Shown piece after piece: positions 24,392 through 33,872 of a stretch of 64,000 bases of DNA. Source of the DNA: Gemmatimonadota bacterium (GTDB lineage: Bacteria > Gemmatimonadota > Gemmatimonadetes > Gemmatimonadales > GWC2-71-9); contig JADJPD010000001.1 in assembly GCA_016713435.1 (NCBI GenBank), positions 62,001 through 126,000 on the forward strand, given 5' to 3'. Each line of letters starts with the position of its first letter. Within the stretch, counting starts at the first letter, position 1. The position numbers and the translations under genes were made by a program. The notes beneath the pieces are model-generated. The model saw only the letters and a program-made list of their open reading frames with translations, was not told where the DNA came from and made no database searches.

Positions 24392-26172
24392 GCGCCCTGC
24401 TTCCGGCCGCTGGCCAGGCCCACTTCCGTCAGGCCGAGCAGGAGCGCCAGCCACAGCAGCGGGGCCTGCAGGCTGGCCTGCCCCGCCCCCGCGAAGGCGG
24501 CCCCCGGGGCCGCCGCGAGCGCCACCACCCGCGCCCCCGGCCACAGCGCGCGGAGCGCGGACGGCTCGGCCGGCGCCAGCGCCGACTCGCGCGGGTCGAG
24601 GTTCACGCTGATGCCACCGATGGTGTCATTGCCGGCCAGGATGAAGTAGGCGCCGCGCTCCGGCGGCCGGAAAGTCGCGCCACCCTCGACCGGCCAGCGC
24701 TCGGTGCCCCGCACCACCTGCGTGGCGAGGTCGGGCACGGCCACCGGATCGCCGGGCGCGGCCACGGCCAGCGCCAGGTCCCCGCGTGCCACCCGGTTCA
24801 CCAGCGCATCCACGAGCGGCACGAAGGCCGCCGTGAGCGGCAGGTCCGTCCAGGCCGCATCGAGGCGCGAACCGACCAGCACCACCGCCCCGTCGCGCAC
24901 GATCCATGGCTGCCCGCCGGCCCGCGCCACCACGCCGGCATCCTGCCCGGCGCGCATGGGCTCCAGCAGGAAACGCCGCCGCACCGCCACGCGCGGCAGG
25001 AGCGCGCTGCTGTCCGTCATCACCGCGCTCGGCGCCGGCGCCCCGAAGCGCCAGGCCACTCCCCGCCGCTCCAGCGCGCGGTTGAGCGCGCCCAGCTGCG
25101 CGGGATCCTCGGGCGGCAGCACCACCGAGGCGCCATTGCCGAGCGTGCCGAGCGCCAGCTCCGCCCCGCGCCGGAGGCGGCCGGCGGCCACCAGCACCTC
25201 CGCGGCCGCGGCGAGGTAGCGGTCGGCGGGATCCCAGAGCGCGCTGGCGACGGGCGCCACGCGCACCAGCGCCACGCGGTCGTCATCGGCGCGGAGTTCG
25301 TCGGGGGTCTTGCTGGCCACCAGCTCGTGCCACCCGGGCACGAGGGGCCCCAGCGTGAAGCTGCCGGACCCACCCGCCGGCACCAGTGCCTGGCGCGCGG
25401 GACGGTTGCCCACCAGCATCGAGACCGGCGCGGGCGCGGTCGCGTCGCCGGCGATGCCGGCGCTGGCCTTCCCCCCCTCGGGCGTCCACGGCTGTGCGCC
25501 GGGATCCACCGCCACCACGCCCTGGTTGGGGGGAGGCTCGTCGGTGGGGCCGGCCACGAGCAGCGGCGCGGTCGGGGTCGCGGCCGAGAGCGCCGTGGCC
25601 TGCAGGTCGCTCACCACCACGATGCCCCCGGGGCGATCATCCGTGCGCAGCACCTCCCCGGCCAGCACGATGGCCTGGCCCAGGTCCAGCCGCCGGCTCG
25701 ACCCTTCGAGGCTGTCCACGAGGCGCGTGAGCTCGGGGGCCGTGCCCCGCCGGGCCACGCCGTCGGCGGCGAGGAGCCAGAGGGCGTCGGCCGGGGTGGC
25801 CCGCTCGAGTATCCGGCGTGCGGCCGCCTTGAGCTCCACCAGGCGCGTCGTGCCGGCGGCCACCGCCGTGCTGCTCGGCGAGTTGTCCAGGATGAGCACC
25901 AGCGCGCTCGGTCCGTGCGAGGGCGCCTCGGCCAGCGGCGCCGACGGCCGCGCCGCAGCGAGCACCAGCGCCAGGACCAGGAGGGTGCGCACCAGGAGGA
26001 GGAGCCAGTGCCGCAGCTTGAGCCGGCGGTTGTGCTCCTGGGTCACCTGCACCAGGTAGCGCACGGCGGGGAACGCCACGGTGGGCGGGTCACGACGCTG
26101 CAGCAGGTGGAGGAGCAGCGGCAAGCCCGCGAGGGGAAGCGCCAGCAGCGCCCACGGCGCCAGGAAGCCCAT
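24388..26172 (-). CDS. BatA/vWA-type membrane protein
   Basis: This 594-residue protein opens with the BatA (aerotolerance regulator N-terminal) signature: MGFLAPWALLALPLAGLPLLLHLLQRR, then PAVRYLVQVTQEHNRRLKLRHWLLLLVRTLLVLALVLAAARP, giving two membrane helices around a short cytoplasmic loop. A von Willebrand A-like domain follows (LVLILDNSPSS in the MIDAS position, about residues 92-250), then beta-sandwich segments, and a final membrane helix near the C-terminus (APLLWLALLLGLTEVGL). Such proteins sit with DUF58 proteins and MoxR ATPases in stress or envelope-biogenesis operons. The DUF58 gene is directly upstream (stop and start share one A), but no MoxR ATPase is in the window. The molecular role of the family is poorly known. 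Confidence 0.82.
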   Translation of the reverse strand: MGFLAPWALLALPLAGLPLLLHLLQRRDPPTVAFPAVRYLVQVTQEHNRRLKLRHWLLLLVRTLLVLALVLAAARPSAPLAEAPSHGPSALVLILDNSPSSTAVAAGTTRLVELKAAARRILERATPADALWLLAADGVARRGTAPELTRLVDSLEGSSRRLDLGQAIVLAGEVLRTDDRPGGIVVVSDLQATALSAATPTAPLLVAGPTDEPPPNQGVVAVDPGAQPWTPEGGKASAGIAGDATAPAPVSMLVGNRPARQALVPAGGSGSFTLGPLVPGWHELVASKTPDELRADDDRVALVRVAPVASALWDPADRYLAAAAEVLVAAGRLRRGAELALGTLGNGASVVLPPEDPAQLGALNRALERRGVAWRFGAPAPSAVMTDSSALLPRVAVRRRFLLEPMRAGQDAGVVARAGGQPWIVRDGAVVLVGSRLDAAWTDLPLTAAFVPLVDALVNRVARGDLALAVAAPGDPVAVPDLATQVVRGTERWPVEGGATFRPPERGAYFILAGNDTIGGISVNLDPRESALAPAEPSALRALWPGARVVALAAAPGAAFAGAGQASLQAPLLWLALLLGLTEVGLASGRKQGA

Positions 26173-27092
26173 CAGGCCACCCCCGCCGGCCGGGCCAGCA
26201 CCTTCCGCAGCGCCAGCCCGAAGGGCAGGTCCGTCGTCAGGTGATGGTAGTGGATGCCGCTGGTCCGGCAGGCCCGGCGCCAGGCACCCACCACCCCGGT
26301 GACCGTCTCCTTGTAGGCGGCCGCCCAGTCCTTGGGCCGGAGCACCACCCCCTGGCCGGTCTCGGGATCCTCGAATCGCGCCTCCGCCGGCCCGCCGAGC
26401 TCGAGTTCGGCGGGGTCCATGATGTGAAGCACCACCACCTGATGGCCGCGGTGACGCAGGAACTTGAGCGCCCGGAGCGCCAGCTCGCGGTCGAGCAGCA
26501 GGTCGGAGATGAACACCACCATCCCCCGCCGCCGGAGCAGCCCCACCACCCGGCGCAGCGCCGGCTCGGCCGCGGTCCCGAGTCCCGGCTCGAGCCCGCC
26601 CAGCGTGGCCACCAGCTGCTGCCAGTGGGAGGTCCGCACGCGGGCGGGCAAGGTGGCCCGCACCTCGTCGTCGAAGGCGATCAGCCCCGTGGCGTCCCGC
26701 TGGCGCAGGAGGATCAGCGCCAGCGCGGCCGCGAGCCGCTGCACGTAGTCGAGCTTGGAGAGGGTCTGGCCGGGCGCCCCGCTCCACGCCATGGATCGGC
26801 TGACGTCCACCACCAGCATGGCGCGCAGGTTGGTCTCTTCCTCATACTGCTTGACGTAGAGGCGGTCCTTGCGGCCCATGAGCTTCCAGTCGATGTAGCG
26901 CAACTCATCGCCCGGCTGGTACATCCGGTGCTCGGCGAACTCCACCGAGAACCCGCGCCGGGGCGAGCGGTGGAGACCGGTGAGGAAGCCCTCGACGATC
27001 CCCTCCGTCAGCACCTCGAGCCCCGCGAGGCGGGCGGCCTCACGGGGATCGAGCAGGTCGAGCCGGGTTCGGGGAGCAGCGGGGGCCGTCAT
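26172..27092 (-). CDS. DUF58-domain protein
   Basis: This 306-residue protein has the DUF58 core: LEVLTEGIVEGFLTGLHRSPRRGFSVEFAEHRMYQPGDELRYIDWKL early, followed by a vWA-like region (RAMLVVDVSRSMAWSG, with a DxSxS MIDAS, about residue 100) and VVFISDLLLDRELALRALKFLRHRGHQVVVLHIMDP. Family members are thought to bind protein partners through the metal site, together with BatA-type proteins and MoxR ATPases. The ATG at 27092 is preferred over the TTG at 27131. The reason is that a promoter (TTGACT, 18 bases, TACGTT) occupies 27102-27131 and ends nine bases before this ATG, so an upstream start could not be transcribed from it. First gene of the unit running to 18284. Confidence 0.85.
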   Translation of the reverse strand: MTAPAAPRTRLDLLDPREAARLAGLEVLTEGIVEGFLTGLHRSPRRGFSVEFAEHRMYQPGDELRYIDWKLMGRKDRLYVKQYEEETNLRAMLVVDVSRSMAWSGAPGQTLSKLDYVQRLAAALALILLRQRDATGLIAFDDEVRATLPARVRTSHWQQLVATLGGLEPGLGTAAEPALRRVVGLLRRRGMVVFISDLLLDRELALRALKFLRHRGHQVVVLHIMDPAELELGGPAEARFEDPETGQGVVLRPKDWAAAYKETVTGVVGAWRRACRTSGIHYHHLTTDLPFGLALRKVLARPAGVA

Positions 27093-27101
27093 GGGGGCAG
27101 C

Positions 27102-27131
27102 AACGTATCGAGGCTCAAGTCGGGAAGTCAA
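27102..27131 (-). promoter_or_regulatory. Promoter of the DUF58-BatA-mfd-PPIase unit
   Basis: Minus strand TTGACT (27131-27126) and TACGTT (27107-27102) are spaced by 18 bases. The -10 ends nine bases before the ATG at 27092, predicting a leaderless or nearly leaderless transcript. Confidence 0.6.
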
Positions 27132-27237
27132 CGAAAATCCCCCAGCTCATCGGACCGATCGAAGAAATGAGTTTTGGTGCAAAACTGATTTTGACCTAAG
27201 CGGTTGCCGTACAAGCACTTGAAAGAAAATCGCGGGT

Positions 27238-27254
27238 TGGCACGCCAGATGCAC
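27238..27254 (+). promoter_or_regulatory. Sigma-54-like -24/-12 site before the DUF4384 gene
   Basis: TTGGCAC (starting 27237-27238) and ATGCA give TGGCAC-N5-ATGCA with GG-N10-GC spacing (GG 27239-27240, GC 27251-27252). This is one mismatch from the TGGCAC-N5-TTGCA consensus. It lies 40 bases before the start codon. No enhancer-binding protein gene is in the window. Confidence 0.4.
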
Positions 27255-27293
27255 CACCTTGATTTCGTCCAATCCGCCGTTTCAGGAGGCACC

Positions 27294-28772
27294 ATGTCCA
27301 CGATGCTGACCCTCGGGCTCACGCTGCTCACGGCCACGACCGCCCCGGTTGTGGGGACCCCGGAGCACGGGCCACCCGCCCCGACTGCAATCATCGCCGC
27401 ATGGGTTCGCGGCGGTTCGGCGGCGCAGGCCGCACCCCGCCTCAATCTCTGGCTCAACCGGGACGACGTGTACCGTCGCGGCGACCGGGCCCGGGTCTAC
27501 TTCCGCTCGGACGAGGATGCCTACGTGACGGTGGTCCGCATCGATACGGACGGCCGGGTGCGCGTCCTGTTTCCGATCGACCCGTGGGAGGACAATTTCG
27601 CCCGCGGCGGCCGGACCTTCGAGGTCATCGGGCGGAACCGGGACGAGGCCTTCCGCGTGGACGACTATCCCGGCCTGGGCTATGTCTTCGCGATCGCCTC
27701 CGACCAGCCGTTCAGCTACGACGACGTCGTCCGTGGCGATCACTGGGACTATCGCCAGATCTCCGAGGGCCGCGTCCGCGGCGACCCGTACGTGGCCGTG
27801 AGCGACCTGGCCGACCGCATCGCCCCGGAGGGCACCTACGACTATGACGTCGCGAGCTACAGCGTGGAACAGCATTACGACTATCCGCGCTTCGTCTGCT
27901 ACGACTGCCACACCTACGCGGCCTGGCGCTACTGGGATCCGTATCACTCCAGCTGCTCGCGCTTCCGGATCGTGATCTATGATGACTGGTACTACTACCC
28001 CTACCGGCACTATCGCGGCGGTGTGGTGGTGGTCCGGCCCTATCACCCCGGCCCGCGGTACGTCTTCAAGGACTACGATGGCCGGAACGACTACGTGACG
28101 CGGGTGGCCAACCGGAACCGTGGCGACGACGGCCGCACCGTGGACCGCGGCCGGACCAGTGCCGACTTTGGCGGCCGGGGCAGCGTCCCCGCACCCGTCT
28201 CCCCCCGGCGCCGCGCCCCGGAGACCGGGGCCCAGCCGAGCCGGCGCACCACGCCGGGCGCCGAGCCCAGCCGAGCCCCGGAAACGCGGACCAGTCCCAA
28301 CCGGCGGTCGGCCCCCGAGGCCGAGCCCAACCGGGCGCCGGAGACCCGGCAGCCGTCGGACCAGCCGCGCGATCGCGCCGAGCCGTCCCGCGACCAGGGC
28401 CCCTCGCGCGACACCCGGCCGGAGCAGGGGTCGCCACGCCGGCGCCCGTCCAACGACGGCAGCCCGGGTGGGCTGCGGGACACCGAGGCGTCGCCCCCCG
28501 AGCGCGGCACCGCGGGGTCACCGACCCGCCGGGGCAGCGACTCCCCCTCGGCGCAGCCGGAGCGCAGCAAGCCGAGGGAGCAGGGTGGGACCCGAGCGGC
28601 GCCACGGAGTGAGCCCCGGCAGGCGCCGGAACGGCGCGGCGGGAACGACAGCCAGCCCCGGGTGAAGCAGTCCCCGCCCGAGCGCTCGGCCCCGCGTGCC
28701 GAACCGCAACGGAGCCAGCCGCCCCGGAGCACCGGGAGTCCGGAGCTCCGGCGGCGTCGGCCCAACAACTGA
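27294..28772 (+). CDS. Exported DUF4384-type protein with long Arg/Pro-rich tail
   Basis: This 492-residue protein starts at an ATG with AGGAGG five bases upstream and has a probable signal peptide (MSTMLTLGLTLLTATTAPVVG). Residues about 45-180 form a DUF4384-like domain (LWLNRDDVYRRGDRARVYFRSDEDAYVTVVRIDTDGRVRVLFP is characteristic), found in surface or protease-linked proteins. It is followed by a Tyr/His/Asp-rich segment with several Cys (RFVCYDCHTYAAWRYWDPYHSSCSRF, DDWYYYPYRHYRGG) that could bind metal or sugar. From about residue 290 to the end (roughly 200 residues) it is low-complexity Arg/Pro/Glu/Ser with recurring RAPETR and PSR/PNR units, likely disordered and perhaps wall- or polymer-binding. 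It is monocistronic with its own terminator. Confidence 0.72.
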   Translation: MSTMLTLGLTLLTATTAPVVGTPEHGPPAPTAIIAAWVRGGSAAQAAPRLNLWLNRDDVYRRGDRARVYFRSDEDAYVTVVRIDTDGRVRVLFPIDPWEDNFARGGRTFEVIGRNRDEAFRVDDYPGLGYVFAIASDQPFSYDDVVRGDHWDYRQISEGRVRGDPYVAVSDLADRIAPEGTYDYDVASYSVEQHYDYPRFVCYDCHTYAAWRYWDPYHSSCSRFRIVIYDDWYYYPYRHYRGGVVVVRPYHPGPRYVFKDYDGRNDYVTRVANRNRGDDGRTVDRGRTSADFGGRGSVPAPVSPRRRAPETGAQPSRRTTPGAEPSRAPETRTSPNRRSAPEAEPNRAPETRQPSDQPRDRAEPSRDQGPSRDTRPEQGSPRRRPSNDGSPGGLRDTEASPPERGTAGSPTRRGSDSPSAQPERSKPREQGGTRAAPRSEPRQAPERRGGNDSQPRVKQSPPERSAPRAEPQRSQPPRSTGSPELRRRRPNN

Positions 28773-28790
28773 AGCTGGGAAACCCGCCCG

Positions 28791-28822
28791 GCGCCCGTCC
28801 GTACCTCCGTGCGGACGGGCGC
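28791..28822 (+). terminator. Hairpin terminator after the DUF4384 gene
   Basis: The stem 28791-28801 with 28812-28822 extends by three more pairs (one G-T) toward the loop and is followed by TATCTTTCC. The same TATCTT (28823-28828) fits the TAnnTT promoter pattern, 41 bases before the M28 peptidase start. Confidence 0.65.
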
Positions 28823-28869
28823 TATCTTTCCGGCGACCCAACCCACTCACCCCTCACCCTGGATTCCTG

Positions 28870-30420
28870 ATGCATCGGACTTCCCCGGCCGTCCTTGCAC
28901 TCGCGGCCCTGGCGGCCCTGCCGCTGGCGGCGCAGACCCGTGACGACCGTGCGGTGCGCAGCGCCGCCGCCACCATCACCCAGGCGGACGTGGCCCGCCG
29001 AATCAACATCATCGCGCACGACTCCATGCAGGGCCGGGACACGCCGAGCCGGGGACTGGACCTGACCGCGCAGTACGTGGCCGACGAGTTCAAGCGTTTC
29101 GGCCTGCGGCCGGCCGGCGAGGACGGCACCTGGTTCCAGCGCTACGCGATCAGCAAGCGGCGGATCGACGCGGCGGGGTCGCACGTCGGGTTCATGGGCA
29201 ATGGGGTGCACGCCCACGCGGGGCTCGACAAGGATGCGCGCTTCATGTTCGGCGCCGTGCCGGCCGAGGAGGTCCACGCGCCGGCCTTCCTGCTGGGCGG
29301 GCCGCTGACGGCGGAGGCACTCGCCGGCCTGGACCTGCACGGCAAGGTGGCACTGGTGGTCATGGACTTCTCCAAGCCCATCCCGCCGGGCTTCAACCAG
29401 CTGCTCGGCCAGTTCCGGGACCTGGGGGCGGAGGGCGTGCTGGTGCTCTCCAACCGCGACTCGGCGCAGTTTGCGCAGCGGGTGCGGATGCAGTCGCAGG
29501 TGCGGGTGGCGGTGGGCACCAGCGACGGGATCCCGATGGTGGAGGCGCACGAGCGGGCCTTCGCGGAGGCGCTGCCCAAGTTCGGGCTCAACCTGGGGGA
29601 GATCCGCGCCAGCACCACCCCGGTGGCGCGCGTGGTGCCGGGGCTGACGATCGGGCTCGGGCTCAAGGAGGAGGTGCTCGAGTCCGCCACCGCGCCGAAC
29701 ACCATCGGCATGATCGAGGGCAGCGATCCGAAGCTCAAGAACGAGTACGTGGTCTTCACGGCCCACATGGACCACGTGGGCGTGGCGGGTCCCAACGGCA
29801 CGGGCGGCTGCCGGGCGGTGGGGGCCGACTCCATCTGCAACGGCGCCGATGATGATGGCTCCGGCACCGTGGGCATCATCGAACTGGCCGAGGCGTACAG
29901 CAAGCTGCGGGTGAAGCCCAAGCGCTCAGTGCTGTTCATGACGGTGAGCGGCGAGGAGAAGGGGCTCTGGGGCAGCGACTACTTCAGCAACCACCCGACC
30001 GTCCCGCTGGCCCAGATCGTGGCCAACGTCAACATGGACATGATCGGCCGCAACTGGCCCGACACCATCGTGGTGATCGGCAAGGAGCACTCGGACCTCG
30101 GCGCCACGCTCGAGCGGGTGGCGACGGCGCACCCCGAGCTCCGCATGGCGCCGATCGACGACCGGTGGCCGGAGGAACGGTTCTACTTCCGGTCCGACCA
30201 CTACAACTTCGCCAGGAAGGGCATCCCGATCCTCTTCTTCTTCAACGGCGTGCACCCGGACTACCACCAGGTGAGCGACTCGCCGGACAAGCTGAACGCC
30301 GAGAAGGAGGCGCGGATCCTCCAGCTGGTGTTCTACCTGGGGCTCGAGGTGGCCAACGCCCCCAACCGGCCGCAGTGGAAGCCGGACAGCTACAAGCAGA
30401 TCGTGGAGCCCGCCACCTGA
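28870..30420 (+). CDS. M28-family zinc aminopeptidase, exported
   Basis: This 516-residue secreted metallopeptidase has a signal peptide (MHRTSPAVLALAALAALPLAAQ). A helical N-terminal part is followed by a PA (protease-associated) insert around residues 130-250 (APAFLLGGPLTAEALAGLDLHGKVALVVMD), and the M28 catalytic domain. The cocatalytic zinc ligands are visible in order: His in VFTAHMDHVG, Asp in CNGADDDGSGTVG, Glu-Glu in SGEEKGLWGSDYF, Asp in NVNMDMIGRN, and a final His in FFNGVHPDYHQVSDSPD. The family removes N-terminal residues from peptides outside the cytoplasm. The ATG at 28870 is chosen because the frame upstream runs through the preceding terminator. Its stop overlaps the start of an AhpD-like gene. 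Confidence 0.93.
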   Translation: MHRTSPAVLALAALAALPLAAQTRDDRAVRSAAATITQADVARRINIIAHDSMQGRDTPSRGLDLTAQYVADEFKRFGLRPAGEDGTWFQRYAISKRRIDAAGSHVGFMGNGVHAHAGLDKDARFMFGAVPAEEVHAPAFLLGGPLTAEALAGLDLHGKVALVVMDFSKPIPPGFNQLLGQFRDLGAEGVLVLSNRDSAQFAQRVRMQSQVRVAVGTSDGIPMVEAHERAFAEALPKFGLNLGEIRASTTPVARVVPGLTIGLGLKEEVLESATAPNTIGMIEGSDPKLKNEYVVFTAHMDHVGVAGPNGTGGCRAVGADSICNGADDDGSGTVGIIELAEAYSKLRVKPKRSVLFMTVSGEEKGLWGSDYFSNHPTVPLAQIVANVNMDMIGRNWPDTIVVIGKEHSDLGATLERVATAHPELRMAPIDDRWPEERFYFRSDHYNFARKGIPILFFFNGVHPDYHQVSDSPDKLNAEKEARILQLVFYLGLEVANAPNRPQWKPDSYKQIVEPAT

Positions 30421-30773
30421 TGAGCACGCTGGCGGAGTTCCAGGAGTTCCGGAGCCGGATGAACGACCTCATCCTCGGCGCCGGGAACCTGACGATCACC
30501 CGGTTCTTCGCCCTGGACCATCGGTGCTACGAGCCGGGGGCGCTCGGGACCAAGACCAAGGAGATGCTGGGCCTGGTCTCCAGCCTGGTGCTCCGCTGCG
30601 ACGACTGCGTCACCTACCACGTGGTGCGGTGCCACGAGGAGGGGGTCACGAAGGAGGAGTTCCTGGAGATCTTCTCCGTGGGGCTCGTGGTGGGGGGCAG
30701 CATCGTGATCCCCCACCTCCGCCGGGCCATGGCGCGGCTCGAAGAGCTCGAGGCGGAGCGAGCGAAGGGCTGA
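30420..30773 (+). CDS. Carboxymuconolactone decarboxylase/AhpD-like protein
   Basis: This 117-residue helical protein of the CMD/AhpD class has the core segment GTKTKEMLGLVSSLVLRCDDCVTYHVVRCHEEGVTKEEF. It contains the CxxC pair (CDDC) plus the downstream His that AhpD-like proteins use for peroxide or disulfide reduction. The start overlaps the peptidase stop (TGATG), so the two are translationally coupled. Whether it is a peroxidase partner or a true decarboxylase is not decidable here; with the CxxC intact, a thiol-redox role is likelier. Confidence 0.85.
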   Translation: MSTLAEFQEFRSRMNDLILGAGNLTITRFFALDHRCYEPGALGTKTKEMLGLVSSLVLRCDDCVTYHVVRCHEEGVTKEEFLEIFSVGLVVGGSIVIPHLRRAMARLEELEAERAKG

Positions 30774-31041
30774 GCTCGGCGCTGCGGGGGTTCACCGCGG
30801 AGGCGCGGAGTTGCAGAGGGCCGCAGAGGAACCGCTCGTGAAACGCGGGGCTCGTCTCAGGACGAGCCCCGCGTTGTTGTGGTGGGTGGCCGTTCCAGTC
30901 CGGCACCGTTCCCCAGCCGAGCTGCCATCCCCCTCAATTCACTGCACTCACCCGGCGTAGCTCTGCCCCCTCCGAGCGCAGGTCCTCTGCGGCCCTCCGC
31001 GTCTCCGCGCCTCTGCGGTGAACCCCGGCGCCGCGCTCAGC
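30769..31041. repeat. Long imperfect inverted repeat built from GCAGAG-like units
   Basis: The intergenic space between the AhpD-like gene and the convergent EamA gene holds two copies of a roughly 60-base element, 30769-30830 and, inverted, 30983-31041. They share GGTTCACCGC, GAGGCGCGGAG and GGGCCGCAGAGGA blocks. The short GCAGAG/GCGGAG units recur every 7-9 bases inside each copy. The left copy reaches into the stop region of the AhpD-like gene and the right copy into the end of the EamA gene. A terminator hairpin lies between them. The design resembles dispersed REP/MITE-like intergenic repeats. Confidence 0.65.
30844..30873. terminator. Hairpin terminator between convergent genes
   Basis: A perfect 13-bp stem (30844-30856 with 30861-30873), loop TCAG, tail TTGTTGTGG on the plus strand. 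Confidence 0.75.
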
Positions 31042-31933
31042 CCTCCGGCGCCGGCGCCACCTGACGTGGCCACTGGCCGAGGAGGACGCCGCCGAGGATG
31101 AGGGTGCCGCCGAGGAGGTGGATGGCGGTGGGGCGCTCGTGGAGGATCAGCATGGCGATGACGGTGGCCACCAGCGGCGTGAGGCAGGAGTAGAGCGAGG
31201 TGCGCGAGGGGCCGAGGTGCTGGATGCCGCGGTTCCAGAGGATGTAGGCCGCGGTGAGGGAGAAGAGCGTGGAGTAGGCGAGGCCGCCCCAGGCCACGAG
31301 GGTCACCTCGCTCCAGCGGACGGCCAGCAGGTCGGGGATGCCCGCCAGGATCAGGCCGGGGGTCCCGGCGACCAGCGTCCACATGGTGACGCTGAGCGCG
31401 GAGAGCCCGCGCAGCCGCCGCAGACCCAGCGTGTAGGCGGTCCAGCAGGCCACGGCACCGAGGATGAGGAGATCGCCGAGCCAGTCACCGTGGGCGGCAG
31501 TGAGGCCCCTGGCGGCCACGACGACGATGACGCCGAGGGTGGCGAGGGCCAGCGCCCAGCGCTGGCGGCGGGTCACCTGCTCGAGGCCCAGGAGGCCGGC
31601 GGAGACGGTCACCACCGTGGGCATGGCGGTGAGGATGAGCGAGGTGTTGACGGCGGTGGTGCGGGCCAGGCCGGTGATGAAGCAGAGCTGGTAGAGGGTG
31701 TTGCCCACCACGCCGAGGAGGATCACCGGCCAGACGGCCTCGCTCGGCAGGTCCCGGCCCCCGGGGCGGCGGCTCACCAGCAGCCACAGCAGCACGGAGC
31801 CGATGCTGAAGCGGATGGCGGTGAAGGCCAGCGGCGGGAGGTGGGGAAAGGCCAGCTTGGAGGCGGTGAAGTTGCCGCCCCAGAAGAGGATAGCGAGCAG
31901 GAGCCCGACGTGCGGGGAGCGGAACCTGGACAC
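31037..31933 (-). CDS. EamA/DMT-family transporter
   Basis: This 298-residue inner-membrane protein has ten predicted helices arranged as two EamA repeats. The first begins HVGLLLAILFWGGNFTASKLAF and the second GDLLILGAVACWTAYTLGLRRL; the conserved closing block is AYILWNRGIQHLGPSRTSLYSCLTPLVATVIAMLILHERPT. DMT transporters export amino acids or other small metabolites; the substrate cannot be predicted. I chose the GTG at 31933 (VSRFRSPHVG) because a TACCTT element ends eight bases upstream of it on the minus strand, leaving no room for a longer product. Divergent from lepA. Confidence 0.85.
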   Translation of the reverse strand: MSRFRSPHVGLLLAILFWGGNFTASKLAFPHLPPLAFTAIRFSIGSVLLWLLVSRRPGGRDLPSEAVWPVILLGVVGNTLYQLCFITGLARTTAVNTSLILTAMPTVVTVSAGLLGLEQVTRRQRWALALATLGVIVVVAARGLTAAHGDWLGDLLILGAVACWTAYTLGLRRLRGLSALSVTMWTLVAGTPGLILAGIPDLLAVRWSEVTLVAWGGLAYSTLFSLTAAYILWNRGIQHLGPSRTSLYSCLTPLVATVIAMLILHERPTAIHLLGGTLILGGVLLGQWPRQVAPAPEG

Positions 31934-31941
31934 GGCGGGGG

Positions 31942-31947
31942 AAGGTA
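31942..31947 (-). promoter_or_regulatory. Candidate -10 of the first EamA gene
   Basis: TACCTT on the minus strand lies eight bases before the GTG start, followed by CCCCCGCC; a leaderless message is predicted. The fpg-type gene at 60795 has nearly the same arrangement. Confidence 0.45.
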
Positions 31948-31992
31948 ACGGGGCGCCACCGTCGCGGCACTCGGCGGGGGTGGGGGGGCGTG

Positions 31993-31998
31993 TATATT
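31993..31998 (+). promoter_or_regulatory. Candidate -10 of lepA
   Basis: TATATT lies eight bases before the lepA ATG, with no Shine-Dalgarno between. Confidence 0.5.
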
Positions 31999-32006
31999 CC
32001 CGCCCT

Positions 32007-33806
<1,800 letters not shown>

Positions 33807-33872
33807 CGGGACGCCCGGCCGGCCGCCGGGTCCGGGAGGCCTCCGACCACCACAACCGCACGAGGTCCGCGC

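Noticed and set aside
21650..24649. 999-codon plus-strand ORF antisense to mfd
   Set aside because: His/Arg/Val-rich shadow of the mfd codons; mfd itself has all domains intact.
27093..27131. TTG start at 27131 for the DUF58 gene
   Set aside because: It lies within the TTGACT of the promoter, so it cannot be on that transcript; the ATG at 27092 fits the family start.
28200..28770. CRISPR-like repeat array
   Set aside because: The repeats are short, imperfect and in frame; they code the Arg/Pro/Glu tail of the DUF4384 protein.
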